Assembly (NCBI GenBank): GCA_030544215.1
Contig: JARZZO010000011.1
Location: 10,216,001 to 10,280,000, forward strand
DNA from: Zantedeschia hybrid cultivar
Lineage: Eukaryota > Streptophyta > Magnoliopsida > Alismatales > Araceae
Reading direction: 5' to 3'
Length of the DNA: 64,000 bases
Below, piece after piece: positions 11,801 through 23,800 of this stretch. The position numbers and the translations under genes are program-made. Position 1 is the first letter of the stretch, and every line of letters starts with the position of its first letter. A model generated the notes under the pieces. It was not told the DNA's origin, ran no database searches, and was given only the letters and a program-made list of their open reading frames with translations.

Positions 11801-14800
11801 AGTAATCCAAATAGATCTAGAACTGGCATATGAAAAACAACAAGAAAAGGAGAGGAAGAAGGAAGAGGAGGCAACGGACAGGTAAGAGGAAGGGTGCGGC
11901 AGCCACACACAGTCCAACCGCATTTCTCTTTGATAAATATTCCATGTAGGGTTACAAAAATAACACGGGACAGAAATACCCTTGTCCCAAGAACACGGAT
12001 ATACACCCTTACAATGCACATAGAAGTGGACAAAGACTAATAAACAAAAAGGACAAAATTACCCTTGACTACACTCCCCCTCTAGTTAAGCACAAATACC
12101 AGCCATGCACACTTGGACAAAAGAGAAGTAAAAAGATCCTTGGGCAGTCCTTTAGTGAAGACATCCTAGAGTTGATCAATGGACCGAACATTGGTAAGGC
12201 AGATTTCTCCAGAATCCAGTTTCTCTCGAATGAAATGGCGATCAATCTCGATGTGTTTTGTTCTATCGTGTTGAACTGGATTATTAGCAATGTTAATAGC
12301 AACTTTATTGCCACAATAAAGGCACATTGGAATGTGAACTTGAATCCTAAGATCTTGAAGGAAAAGATTTAGTCATAGCATTTCTATAATACCATGTGCC
12401 ATGATTTAATACTTAGCTTCGACACTGGAACAAGTACATACAATCTATTTCTTACTTCGTCAAGTGACAAGGTTTCCACCAAGAAATAGACAGTAGCCAA
12501 TTGTTGACTGCCTATCATCCTGCGAACCAGTCCAATCAGCATCGATAAAACCATCAACATTTAGATGGGCAGCCTTGGTATACAACAACCCTTTGCTAGG
12601 ACAGGATTTGGTGTAGCGCAATATTTACTCTATAGCCTGCATATGTGGATCCCGGGGAGCATGCATGAATTAACTGACAATGTTCACAGCATAAGCAATG
12701 TCAGGTCGAATGAGAGATAGGTACAATAACTTGCCCATAAGTCGTTGGTAGGTACCTTTATTTGCTTCAGACAAAAGTTCCCCCATTGACTCCGAAAGCC
12801 CATGATGTGTCTCTGTAGGAGTGAGGGTTGGTTTACAGTCCAACTTTCTAGTCCCTTGAAGCAAATCAAGGACGTACTTCCGTTGGCAAAGGTACACAAC
12901 ATGCTGAGATTTAGCTACTTTAATGCCAAGAAAATATTTCAGCTCCCCAAGATCTATATTTCAGCTCCCCAAGATCTATAATGTCAAATTCATGTGCTAG
13001 GCTTCCCTTTAACTTCAGTATCTCTGCTGAATGATCTCTAGTGATAATCATATCATCCACATACATAAGGATAACTATCACTTGACCATCTTTCCACTCA
13101 GTGAAGAGAGTATGGTCAGAATTTCCATGTCGATAACTAAGTCGAACTATAGCAGTCCTAAATCTGTCAAACCAAGCTCTTGGGGATTGTTTCAACCTAT
13201 ATAATGACTTCTTTAGTCGACATACTCCCACTGGCATCAAGTCCAGGTGGGGGCTGTGACATACTCTCCTACTGGCATCAAGTCTAGGTGGGGGCTGTAT
13301 ATACACTTCTTCCTACAAATCACCATTAAGAAAATCATTCTTGACATCTAACTGGTGGAGCTCCTAAGAAAATTGGACAGCAAGAGATAACACAACTCTC
13401 ACAGATTTTAGCTTGGCCATAGGAGCAAAGGTCTCCATGTAATCAATGCCATATGTCTGGATAAAACCCTTGACAACCAATCTTGCTTTGTACTGCTGAA
13501 TAGCACCATCATAACGATATTTGATCGTATACACCCATCTGGATCTTATTAGACTCTTCCCTGAAGGTAATTCTACCAATTCCCAAGTGTTATTTTTGTT
13601 AAGAGCTTGCATCTCCTCATCCATAGTTTCCACCCACTTTGGATCCTTAACAGCTTCTGCAAAGGAGTTAGGAACATGGTTAATGGAAAGGAACAATATG
13701 AGGATGAAATACGAGTATATGACACATAATTAGAAAGGGGATGCTTGGTACAAGCTCGCGTCCTTTTTTGAACAATAATGGGAAGATTCAGATCGGAGTG
13801 TGATGTAGGTGTTGAGGCCAAAAGTGGACCTGAAATTTCAGTAGTTTCTAAATCTTCCCATTGTTGTTAAAAAAGGTACGCTTCTTGAGGTGGTGGATTC
13901 GTGGGAAGCCCATTCTTGTGCTAGGTATGTTTGGAATAATTAAGCACATCTGATGAAGACTTATTATGCAGACTAGGTTTGGCACCAGTCATGTCAGTGG
14001 TAAGAGGTAAGGGAATAGACTCATGCGGAGGTTCATAAGGGAGAATAGGAGGATCCTCCCCTTGACCAAGAGACTGATGTTCAAAATAGGACTTAGATTC
14101 AAAGAAAGTGACATCCTTAAGAACATAAGAACATATTTTCTCCATGTTTTTGGGTCCAAGTATTTGTACCCCTTCTGAGTAGGAGAGTATCCTAAAAAGA
14201 TGCCACTAATAGCATAGAGGTCTAACTTAGTAGAAGTAGGATTCAAGGAATGAATAAAGTACAGACAACCAAAAACACAGGGTTCAAGACCAAACAATGG
14301 ATGATAAGGATGAAGTACCCGAATATGAGACATGTAGTCAAGTGTCCTAGAAGGCATATGGTTGATAATATAATAGGCATCAGGATAGCATCAACCTAAA
14401 ATTTTTTAGGCAATTGACGATACAAGAAAAGATCTTGAGAGGTCTCAAGTAAATATGTTTTTCCTTCTGGCACCCCATTTTGTTGAGGAGAGTAAGCACA
14501 TGAGGATTCATGAATAATTTCCTCATCCTCTATAAAAATAATGATGGTCCTATGACTTCTATCAAAGTATTCTCTTGTATTGTCAAATCTGAACACTTTA
14601 ACCCGTCGTTCAAACTAGTTTTCAACCATTTAGCAAAACACTTGAATGATTCGAGGTACTTTTTCATGAGATTTCGTAAGACATATTCAACAACAATGAG
14701 AAAGTCATCAATGAAATTGATAAAGTAGTGATAACTATCCATAGAAAGAATATGAGGTAGCCCCAAGACATCAGAATGGACAAGTTGGAAAGGAAAAGTA

Positions 14801-17800
14801 CTTTATTCATTGAAATTTGAAAATTAGTTCTACAATGTTTTGCAAGTTGATATACTTGGATAAAGTTGGAAATAAGACTTATAAAGACCTAAAAGACAAG
14901 TGCTCTAGACGATTGTGCCACCAATGGATCACTTCAAGAGTTGTTGATTCATGCCACCATAGATACTAGACTGAAAAGCAACACTACCACTGGGCTCAAA
15001 ATGATAAAGGCTTCCCATTTCACGGCCACTCCTAATTGTCCACTTGTGTTTAAGGTCCTGAAAAACACAGCGTGTGGGAAAAAAGGTCACTGAACATTGT
15101 AGGGATTTAGTCAAACTACTTACAGACAAAAGAAGAAGGGCAGAAACATGTAGAACATAGGACAAATGCATGTCATCATTGAGATTCATAGATCCTTTAC
15201 TCGCCATAGTGGCACGGGTACTATCTGCAATGGTGACCTTCTCTTGTCTAGAACTCAAGGAATATGAGGTGTAAAGAGAGAAGATGTAATGCCCTGAATA
15301 AGAATATGTTAAATAGACTAAATCAGTAGACTACCAACAACACTAGTTAGCCATTTTTCAGAACTCGAGTTGGAAAGAACTCCGAAGTTAAGCGTACTTA
15401 GTTGGAAGAAGTCCTAAGATGGGTGATCTTCCTGGGAAGTCTACCAACTAGCATAGTTGTTGGGCCAGTTAGCTGATTGGATCATTCAAATGGTATCAAA
15501 ACTACGAACCAGCTAGAAGTGTGGGAGCTAAATGCCACACAAGACAAAGTGCTACATTATGAAAGGGCTACCCTAGAGTCATAGTGGGAGCCACCTCTTG
15601 AGCCTGTGGAGGCCACCTACCTACCTGTCTAGTGGATTGGTTGTGGGCTATATATATAATATTATCCTGACGAGGACGTCAGGCTTTTAAGGGTAGATTG
15701 TAATATCCTGAATAATAATATGTTAAATAGACTAAATCAATAGGCTACCAACAACACCAGTTAGGTATTTTTTGGAGCTCGAGTTGGAAAGAATTTCGAA
15801 GTTAAGTGTGTTTAGTTGGGAGAAGACTAGGTGGCCTTCCTGGGAAGTCTACCAACTAGTATAGTTGTTGGGCCAGTTAACTGATTGGGTCGTTACAAAA
15901 GTACCAATCATATGATTTGTAACTCTCGAGTTGATGGCCCAAGGGCTACAGGGGGTAGAGTAGGTGACACTCAAAACTGCCCCTACAATACTTAGTGTGT
16001 TAGGTTTGGTGGCAGACGAAGATGCTCCAAGTTGTAAGAGGATCCGTCGTAGGTGAAGAATATCATTTGAGGAGAGCACAAACACTGCGAAGTAGTGAGA
16101 CCACCATATGAAGAGGAGTTGGGAGGATCAAGGTTCAAAAACTCGGCTTGAATCGGCACAGATCGGCCGAGTCCAGGACTTAGATCGGGCGATCTGAGTC
16201 TAGATCGGTCCGGGTCGGCTCGGATCGGGCCGACCCGGCCCCCAGCAACGGCTAGTTTGGGCCTTGGGGGTCTATTTAAACCCCCCCAAGGCCCTCCTAA
16301 GGCTCTACAAGTGTCCTTTGAGCCTCCTAACATTCTTGCTCTTTCTCACACTCTCTCGATCATATAATTCTTTCTCTGTCTCTCCCACGAGGCTACGACT
16401 ACAAGCTCCGCAATCTCTCCTCTTCTTCTAAATTCATTTTGCTTTCCTTTGTCATTTTTTTTTCTTTCTATACTATTGTTCTCAGCATCTCTATTTGTCC
16501 TTTGGTAGTCGACATGCTGTGAACTGTGAACTGTTCAACTGCGTAAGGAATGGCATCTCAAGGTGCTGCTGAGCGGTCCTCTGGGAATCCTCCTAGTGCT
16601 GATCTATGTGCTTTCTACTTATTTACTTAAAAAAAGGGCTGGATCAAAAGCAAGGGAAGGCTTTTTTGTTTGGATTACTATCTTAAACAAAGAAACCCGA
16701 AAGTGCTTGGGGTCATTGCAGGCCGGTGGATATGGGCCAGAGAAAGGTACAATGCAAATATTGCAACCGGGTTGTCTCTGGCGGGGTCTATCAATTTAAA
16801 AAAAACATCTTGTTGGAATAAAAGTGAAGTCGCAGTATGTGTTCGAGTTCTTTCAGAGATTCGGATCTAATTTCAAACTTTTATGAAGGAGAAGGAATCA
16901 ACCAAAGCAAGTATTGCTAGAAGAAGACAGAAAATTCGAGAGTTGTTTGAACCAGCGCGAAGGTCTGATGTTGGAGTTCGGCTTGGTGGAAGTAATCAAC
17001 CTATAAATGTGGATGATTGGGATACAAGTAAGTTCCTTATTTAATTTATTTTCATGTTTTTCATTTAACGTTTTCAAAGTTATAGTAGATTAAATTTTTT
17101 TCTTTTACATTTAAAGCTGAAATGAGACGTGCAATGGAAGCAAGCCGATGGTCCTTTGCAGATGATGACTTATTTCGGCATACTGGAAGATATGCAGGAC
17201 AAGGAAGTGGCTCCACACCTTCTGGACAAGGGAGCACTAGCGCTGGCATGATCACTAATGTATGCGAGGAGCTACCTCACGAGTTCATTGGAGATGGAGA
17301 TCCGAGAATGGGTCCAATAGCCCTTCCTCACCAAGAAGATGGATGAACAACCTTGCATTATTGTTGATTCAAGAACTTAAAGCTTTGTAAGGAGAAGATA
17401 GGGAGAGCTACATCTAGGTGGTTTTTCTATAACAATATCCTTGCTAATGCTGCCAAAGGGCCACATTATGAGTCCATGATTGAAACCATTCAAGAAGTTG
17501 GTAAAGGGGTTGAAGGGCCTACCCCATATGAGATATATAACAAGTACTTGGACTTAGAAGATGACGACATTTGGACATATATTACATCTTTTGAAAGGAT
17601 ATGGGACGAGTATGGATGCACTTTAATGTGCAATGGATGGACATATATGTAAGCCTTATCTTTATTTTTTTTCTTAAATATGAATGAGTCTCTTTCTGGT
17701 TTCTTATCACCTATGGAACTTCACAGGAATAACAAGAAGAAGTATGATCAACTTCTTAATTTACTGAAAAGCCGGAACCGTATTTTGAAAGTCTATTGAT

Positions 17801-20800
17801 ACATCTGAAAAGATAAAAAATGTCCGGTACCTATATGAATTGATAGATCAAATGATGGAAGAAGTGGGAGAAAAAATGATTGTCCAAGTAGTTACGGACA
17901 ATGCAGTGGCCTTCAAGTTAGCTAGACAAATATTGATGCAGAAAAGACAACATCTATACTGGATTTCCTATTCTGCTCATTGTATTGACTTGATGTTAGA
18001 AGACATTTGCGCTGATCCGATGGTGGATGGAGTGGTCAAGAGTAGTTGATTTATCACCACATTCATCTACAACCACAACAATATTTTGGATATCATGTGC
18101 ACACATACTCATGGAAGAGAGTTGCTTCGTCCGGGAGTCACCAAGTTTACATCTCAATATATCTGTCTAGATAGTTTAAGTCAACAAAAGAACAACTTGA
18201 TTAAGATGGTGGCATCAGAAGATTGGGAGAACCATATATTCCGGTATGTACCAACTAAGGTCAGAGAGAAGGATAAGAAAGTGGCTGATCTAATTTAGTC
18301 TAGGCTCTTTTGGAAGGGAGTGCAAGCAGTGTTAAATATTGTAGAACCGTTTGTCCGTGTCTTGCGATTTTGTGATGGAGAAAGAAGATCGGATATGGGA
18401 TATTTATACGAGGTTATGGACATGGCTAAGGAGCTCATTCAACTTAACAATCCAACAATTTATGTAAAGTGGTGGGACACAATAGACAGACGTTGGGAAT
18501 ATACTTTACATAATGATCTTCATGTAACTGCTAAACAACTAACTTTGTGTATTTATTAATTTGCATACACATTTATAATAAGTAATAACTAACTTCTACT
18601 TCTTTATTTAGGTTATTTTTTCAACCCTCAGTACATGTTTAGAACTGATGGGAAGAATGTTAACTATGATAGTTGCTTAGAAGTGTTGATGGGGACTAAG
18701 AATGTTATTAAGCGTATGATTAAAGATGAGGACAGAGCAATAATGGCATGCAAGCACATGCATGATTATAAATTCATGTTATACCACTTTGGGACAAGTA
18801 CTGCTCAGAGAGCTGTAAAGATTTTGAGTTCATGTTTGAAAACTATTAACCAGATGTTTTACTTAGCTTTTAATTATAACTTGCACATTGTTGACATGTA
18901 AAATTTTCTATTTACAGTTGACTGGTGGTTAGATCATAGAAAAGCATATGGATATGAAGATCTAGCCTATGTAGCAATTCGGGTCCTAAGTCAAACAACC
19001 TCTTCATCAGGTTGTGAGAGAAACTGGAGCTCTTTTGGCTTGATTCACACCAAGCAAAGGAATAGATTGAAGTTGAGCCGTCTAGAAAAGCTAGTAACAT
19101 GAGGTTGAAGTTAAAAAATCTCGAGCTCATAAGGAACCTTCAAAGACAGGAGAATGAGAGAATTTATGGACAAAGCATGGAGATGACAAATGCAGAAGAA
19201 TCCATAGATTTGGATGAGCTGTTCGAGGAGCAACATCCACGAAATACATGGGTTGATGCAAACACTTCAAATGAGTCTGAATTCAACCTAAATGATCGAG
19301 AATGGGCGGAAGGTGAGTTAGATAACATTCCACTACTTACTGATTTTCAACCTCCTCCTCCAAAACGTCAGAAGAAGAGCAAAAAACAAGCACCAAGCAA
19401 AAAGAAGAGTGCTACTAGAATCGAGATTGATGATCTGGAGACTATTGAGGAGGAGGATGAAACGCCAGAATCAAGTAGTGAGGTACAATATCAAACTTCA
19501 AATGACTCGACATAAAAAACGAGCTCCGATAGTTCTGACCATGGTGGAGATGCTATCAGTGCTCCAGCCCCACCTCCACCAATTCAATTCATTGGAGAAC
19601 AAGATTACGCACATGCTACTCAAGATGAACATCATGGTAGCAGAGCAGGACGGAAAAAATTTCCCATTCAAACATTCAGTAACTCAAGGAGGAAGGACAA
19701 ATGTAAAGCTCCTCAGTGTGCAGAAGCCAAAGAAGAACTTAGGAGGGAGAGTCAGGAGCAACTATCAGATGCATCATCGTATTCTCCATACGAAGGGTAT
19801 AGTCATCCTACTGGATATGTAGTTTACCCTCCTCAACATTCTGATACATCCGACTATTTAGGGGGTTATCTAGAATATCCACAAATTTCAGTCATCTATA
19901 CCAATACAGACAAGGAATTCCGGATCGGATCAGGTCTTCGAATCGGGACTCGCCGATCCTGATCTGAATCGGGATCGAATAAGCCGAAATCGGTCTGGAT
20001 CGGTTGGAATCGGCCGAATCGGGACCTACCGATCCCGATCCGAATTGGCCGATCCGGATCGAGATCGGCCGATTCTGCATTCCATGAATACAGATGACTA
20101 TAGCCGGTATGTGATGCAATATAAGCAATACTACCAGAGCTATATGTCATGGTCTGAGTATGTAAGCCTTATGTTGAGTCAGTATAATGTACGTTTGGAA
20201 TAAATGTAAGTTCATGATCATATATATAAGTTTATTCAAGTTTTTTTGTCCAACAACATCTTATATATTTCATATCAATGTATTTCAACACAATTATGTA
20301 CTGGACTTGTGTTTTATATTTTTTCTTTTTCTTTTTTTTTTTTTAATTTTTTTCTGCTACCTGATTTAGCCAACCCTGACTTAGCCAAGATCGGGTTGAC
20401 TTGGATCGGACTCGGCCGATTCGATCGGTTTTGGACCAGCCGATCTGGGACCCGATCCCGTGTTTCTTAACCTTGGGAAGGATCATTTAGGCCTTGGCTC
20501 TTTGCTTGCTATCCACTCTTTGCATTTTTGAATTTCAATGGCTTTTGTCACGATAAAGATCCCAACAGTTCTCCATATTATGATTATCCTTCCCATAGTG
20601 TGAACAATGTCTCCCAGCCTTCCCTTTCTCCTTTCCATGACCATTGTCACTTTTTTTAGGCTTAGAAAAAGATGTTCTCCAGTGTAGAGGACTCTCCAAA
20701 TCACGACCACTCACTGCTACATTGCTTCCACTCATAGCCTTCTTTCGCCTTTCTTCTTTGAACATCTTGTGGTACACTTGTTCAAGAGATGAAAGATGAT

Positions 20801-23800
20801 CAATGCTAAGTATGTGAGTCCTTAAGCTCTCATATTCAGAAGTGAGGCCAGTAAGAAACTTGAAGATCCGATTCCGCTCCACATGTTACGAGTATGTCTT
20901 CTGATCTTCAGTAAAAACTCAACTATAAACAGAGTAATACAGAGTAATTTAATTCCTCTCACTTACTTTTCAGTAGTCCAAAGTAAGTGGCGATAACAAT
21001 ACTATCATGTTTCAAGTCCTGTATATCAGTAGTCAACTGATAAATACGAGAGGCATCTTGTCTTTGCCCATACATCTGATTGAGAATATTTCACATCTCC
21101 TTTGTAGTCCTTTGCATCATGATCAACTGTTGGATCTCTAAACTCACAGAGTTGAGAATCCATCCCATCATAAGATTATTCTCTAATTCCGAACAACATA
21201 GGTAGGGTCATCATGTGCTGGTTCGTTGACTCTACCATCAATGTAACTTGTATTTCCTCGTCTACCAAGAAAAATCCTAGCAGAGACAGACCAGAGATGG
21301 TAATTAGTCCATGTTAGCTTCACAGTGGTCATTTGCAGAGCAAGGAGTTAATGCTCTATGGACGAAAGACTAGCAGGGCGCATCACTGAGGAGTTAACTT
21401 CTTGAGAATCAACTCCACTGCTTGTTGATGAATCCATGAAGAAAGAAAAAACTCCACGCAACAACAACAATGGTGTAGGTGACTCCCGACGCCAAGAAGA
21501 ACCTTGTGGAGCAAGAAACCCTAGAAGATTAGGGCACCCGACCCCAAAGCAAGAGGGTCCGACCGCTGCTTCACTAGAATAGGGCACCGGTTGCAAGAAA
21601 ACTCTAGAATAGGGCACCGGTCTCCAATAGAGGATGAAAGGGTGGGTCTGAAGTCCAGAACCCTAGAACAGGGCATCGGTCACCAAAACCAAGTTGGCTG
21701 TCTCCTTCTCCACCAAAGAGGGGCTTGTCCGGCTCCTCCACCAAGAGGGGCTGTGTCCGACCCCTTCTCCTCCAAGAAACAGGCAGCAGGGGACCGGGCA
21801 GCAGAAAGGGGGTGAAGATGGCCTGCGGGTAGAAAAACAAGGGTACCAGACACTAGGAACAAGGTGCCCGATCCCTTCTCCAGCAAGAAACAGGAGGTCT
21901 GGTCCTTCTTCACTTCATCCAAACTCCTCCCTGTTCTGATACCATGAAGAACAACAAGAAAAGGATAGGAGGCAGCGGACAAGTGAGAGGAAGGGTGTGG
22001 CAGCCACACACAGTCCAACCACATATCTCTTAGATAAACATTCCATGTAAGGTTACAAAAATAACATGGGACAGAAATACCCTTGTCGCAATAACATGGT
22101 TACACACCCTTACAGTGCACAAAAAAGTGGACAACGACTAATAATAAAAAAGGACAAAATTACCCCTGAATCGAAGTAGGACTCATGTATACAAAATATA
22201 CAAATCTCTCTAACAGTGATATATTACTCATGCTTGGGAATTTTCTGGATCAAATATTTGTACTATCTTAGATTGTAGCATGTGCTTCCACATACTAAAC
22301 TGCCCTATCACAATGTCCGTTATAGTGTCTCTTAGAGCATTTACACCCATACATCTTCTAACCCCCACTGCCCATCAGCTGCTTCAGTGAAAGGTCAAGC
22401 TGTTGATATACAAATCTAACTCATCTTAACATAAAACATCAATGTATGATTCTTGTTTTAACCCTTTGACCATCTTCATATATCACAGTCATCGTTTTTT
22501 TTGGTTATATCCATCTTGATGTTAAAATAGCCTCTGATTTCTCATCTCTTTCTTCTGCTCTCTCATTTCTTTTACATTTCCAGTGGTTTTTGCAAGAATG
22601 TACCATGTAGAATGTCTGTGTTTTTGACAACAACAAAATCTCTTTTATGTTAGGGATGCTCACTCTTAATGATAAGTAATCTGAATGGTGCATTCTTCTA
22701 TAGACTCGAAAGCCAGTTAAATAACTACTGGTCTTTGTTGTAAAATGTTTCTTGCTCTGCAGGTCTACTGTCCTTGCTTTTGGCGTTCTTGCTAGCCCTT
22801 TGTCAGCAGTCTGTGGATTCTCCCTTCAGGTAATGATACTAAATAGCTTAGTCCTTAAACAAAAAAATGTCATTGCAGTAAATAAGCCTAAATGTTTGAA
22901 GATTTATAGCATTATCTCCAAGCTTGCACGGTTTACATTTGTTAGCCTGTCTGTCAGTTGTGTTTTTACATATAAAACAAATATGCAAATCATTTACCTG
23001 CTAATATTTTTATTATTATTATTTGTCTTACACCACGGACACTCATCTATGCTGTGTGTGCAGAATAATTGATTAGAAGTGTCTGGTTCACTGTTCTTTT
23101 AATTAAATGGCTGAACAAATGCGTATACTGACAGGCCACTGTCTGCCACTCTACCTGACTCCATCATTAAGTATTTGCTTGAGTGAAAGTCTACCTCTTA
23201 TCTTTGCTTTGTTTGTTTTGTTGGCTAAGTTGATAAATGTGCACATAGGTAAGTGTGGTTCAGAGTTTTGGATTTATGTGTTGGATGGCATGAAACCAGA
23301 TGGAAATGATGGTGAATGTTTTCTGCAGGAGTTTGTGATGCCGGATCTTGTGACATTTTTTCATATGGTTCTACTCAGTGTATTAGCATTCTTTGCAGAG
23401 GTAACATTTGTACTGCTGCATGACAATGATGCTTATTATTATGAATGTATTAAATGTGCAAACTCTTTAATATGTGATGCTTAACCTCGTTGTTGACTGT
23501 TCCAATCATTATTTCCATAGGCCTTCCATGAAATGCCATTTGCTATATGTTATTTAGTTGAAAAGGTTGGCAACTTTAGGTATCTTAGCAGTCTGCTGAT
23601 CTACAGGTTTCTCTTGCTCGTGGGCTTCAGCTTGAGAAAATTAGCAAAGCCACAACATGCCAATATATCAAGGTTTGCATCATGACCAATAGATTGTTAG
23701 TTTTTGTCTATCTGTATTCAATCACGTTGTTGATACACTATTCTCATTGCTGAACAAATGGTGCCTGCATTTTTTTCATTAAGAAGGAAAAACAAATAAC

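Larger units (their letters stand above)
15285..15897 (+). mobile_element. Cassandra-type TRIM retrotransposon with 5S rRNA-derived LTRs
   Basis: Two direct LTRs, 15285-15488 and 15699-15897, start TGTAATGCCCTGAATAA / TGTAATATCCTGAATAA and end in CA. They flank a 210-bp non-coding centre with a primer site TGGTATCAAAAC just after LTR1. Each LTR holds a 5S rRNA-like block including GAAGTTAAGCGTACTT and GATGGGTGA..CCTGGGAAGTC. This combination defines the Cassandra family (LTRs with a 5S-derived RNA polymerase III promoter). The flanks GAAGA and AAAGT are only an imperfect 5-bp duplication. It sits in the copia protease-integrase region, opposite in strand. Confidence 0.88.
12300..16128 (-). 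pseudogene. copia pol (PR-INT-RT-RNase H), decayed
   Basis: On the minus strand, in order: a protease relic near 15950 ([13 protein letters not shown], with the catalytic D-S-G changed to N-S-R); the integrase region 14396-14766 ([25 protein letters not shown]); reverse transcriptase 13830-12920 (AFAEAVK-like start, [41 protein letters not shown]); then [20 protein letters not shown] and the RNase H piece near 12540 ([16 protein letters not shown]). Cassandra splits it between protease and integrase. It also has small tandem duplications (12937-12982, 13215-13300) and many stops. Confidence 0.85.
16129..20475 (+). mobile_element. hAT DNA transposon, copy 2, with both termini
   Basis: The terminal inverted repeats are CAAGGTTCAAAAACTCGG (left) and CAAGGTTAAGAAACACGG (right, reversed). 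The flanks GGGAGGAT (16121-16128) and GGAAGGAT (20476-20483) match at 7 of 8 positions, the hAT duplication length. Inside each end lies an array of GATCGG-containing palindromes (16140-16250 and 20380-20460). Between them is a transposase pseudogene with a BED zinc finger, DUF659-type core and hAT dimerisation motif. It is inserted exactly between the gag and protease parts of the central copia. A 176-bp MITE (19911-20086) sits in its 3' coding tail. Confidence 0.88.
11831..22174 (-). mobile_element. Ty1/copia retrotransposon hosting Cassandra and hAT copy 2
   Basis: The two LTRs (11831-12073 and about 21945-22174) are diverged direct repeats sharing GTGCGGCAGCCACACACAGT-like and ACAAAATTACCC stretches. 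On the minus strand the order is 5' LTR (right), PBS (21933-21944), gag, protease, integrase, RT, RNase H, a purine-rich CTAGAGGGGGAG tract, then 3' LTR. This is the copia order. A 613-bp Cassandra (15285-15897) and a 4.35-kb hAT (16129-20475) interrupt it. Without them about 5.4 kb remain, a normal copia length. No convincing 5-bp target duplication was seen. All reading frames are broken. The element lies in the transporter intron, opposite to the gene. Confidence 0.85.

Noticed and set aside
15376..15849. Possible 5S rRNA genes
   Set aside because: The 5S-like blocks lack the first third and the end of 5S rRNA, lie in direct LTR-like repeats with a primer site, and are better explained as Cassandra LTR parts.
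22752..23484. Open frames of 106 and 125 codons
   Set aside because: They read through the true 67- and 72-bp transporter exons into introns.
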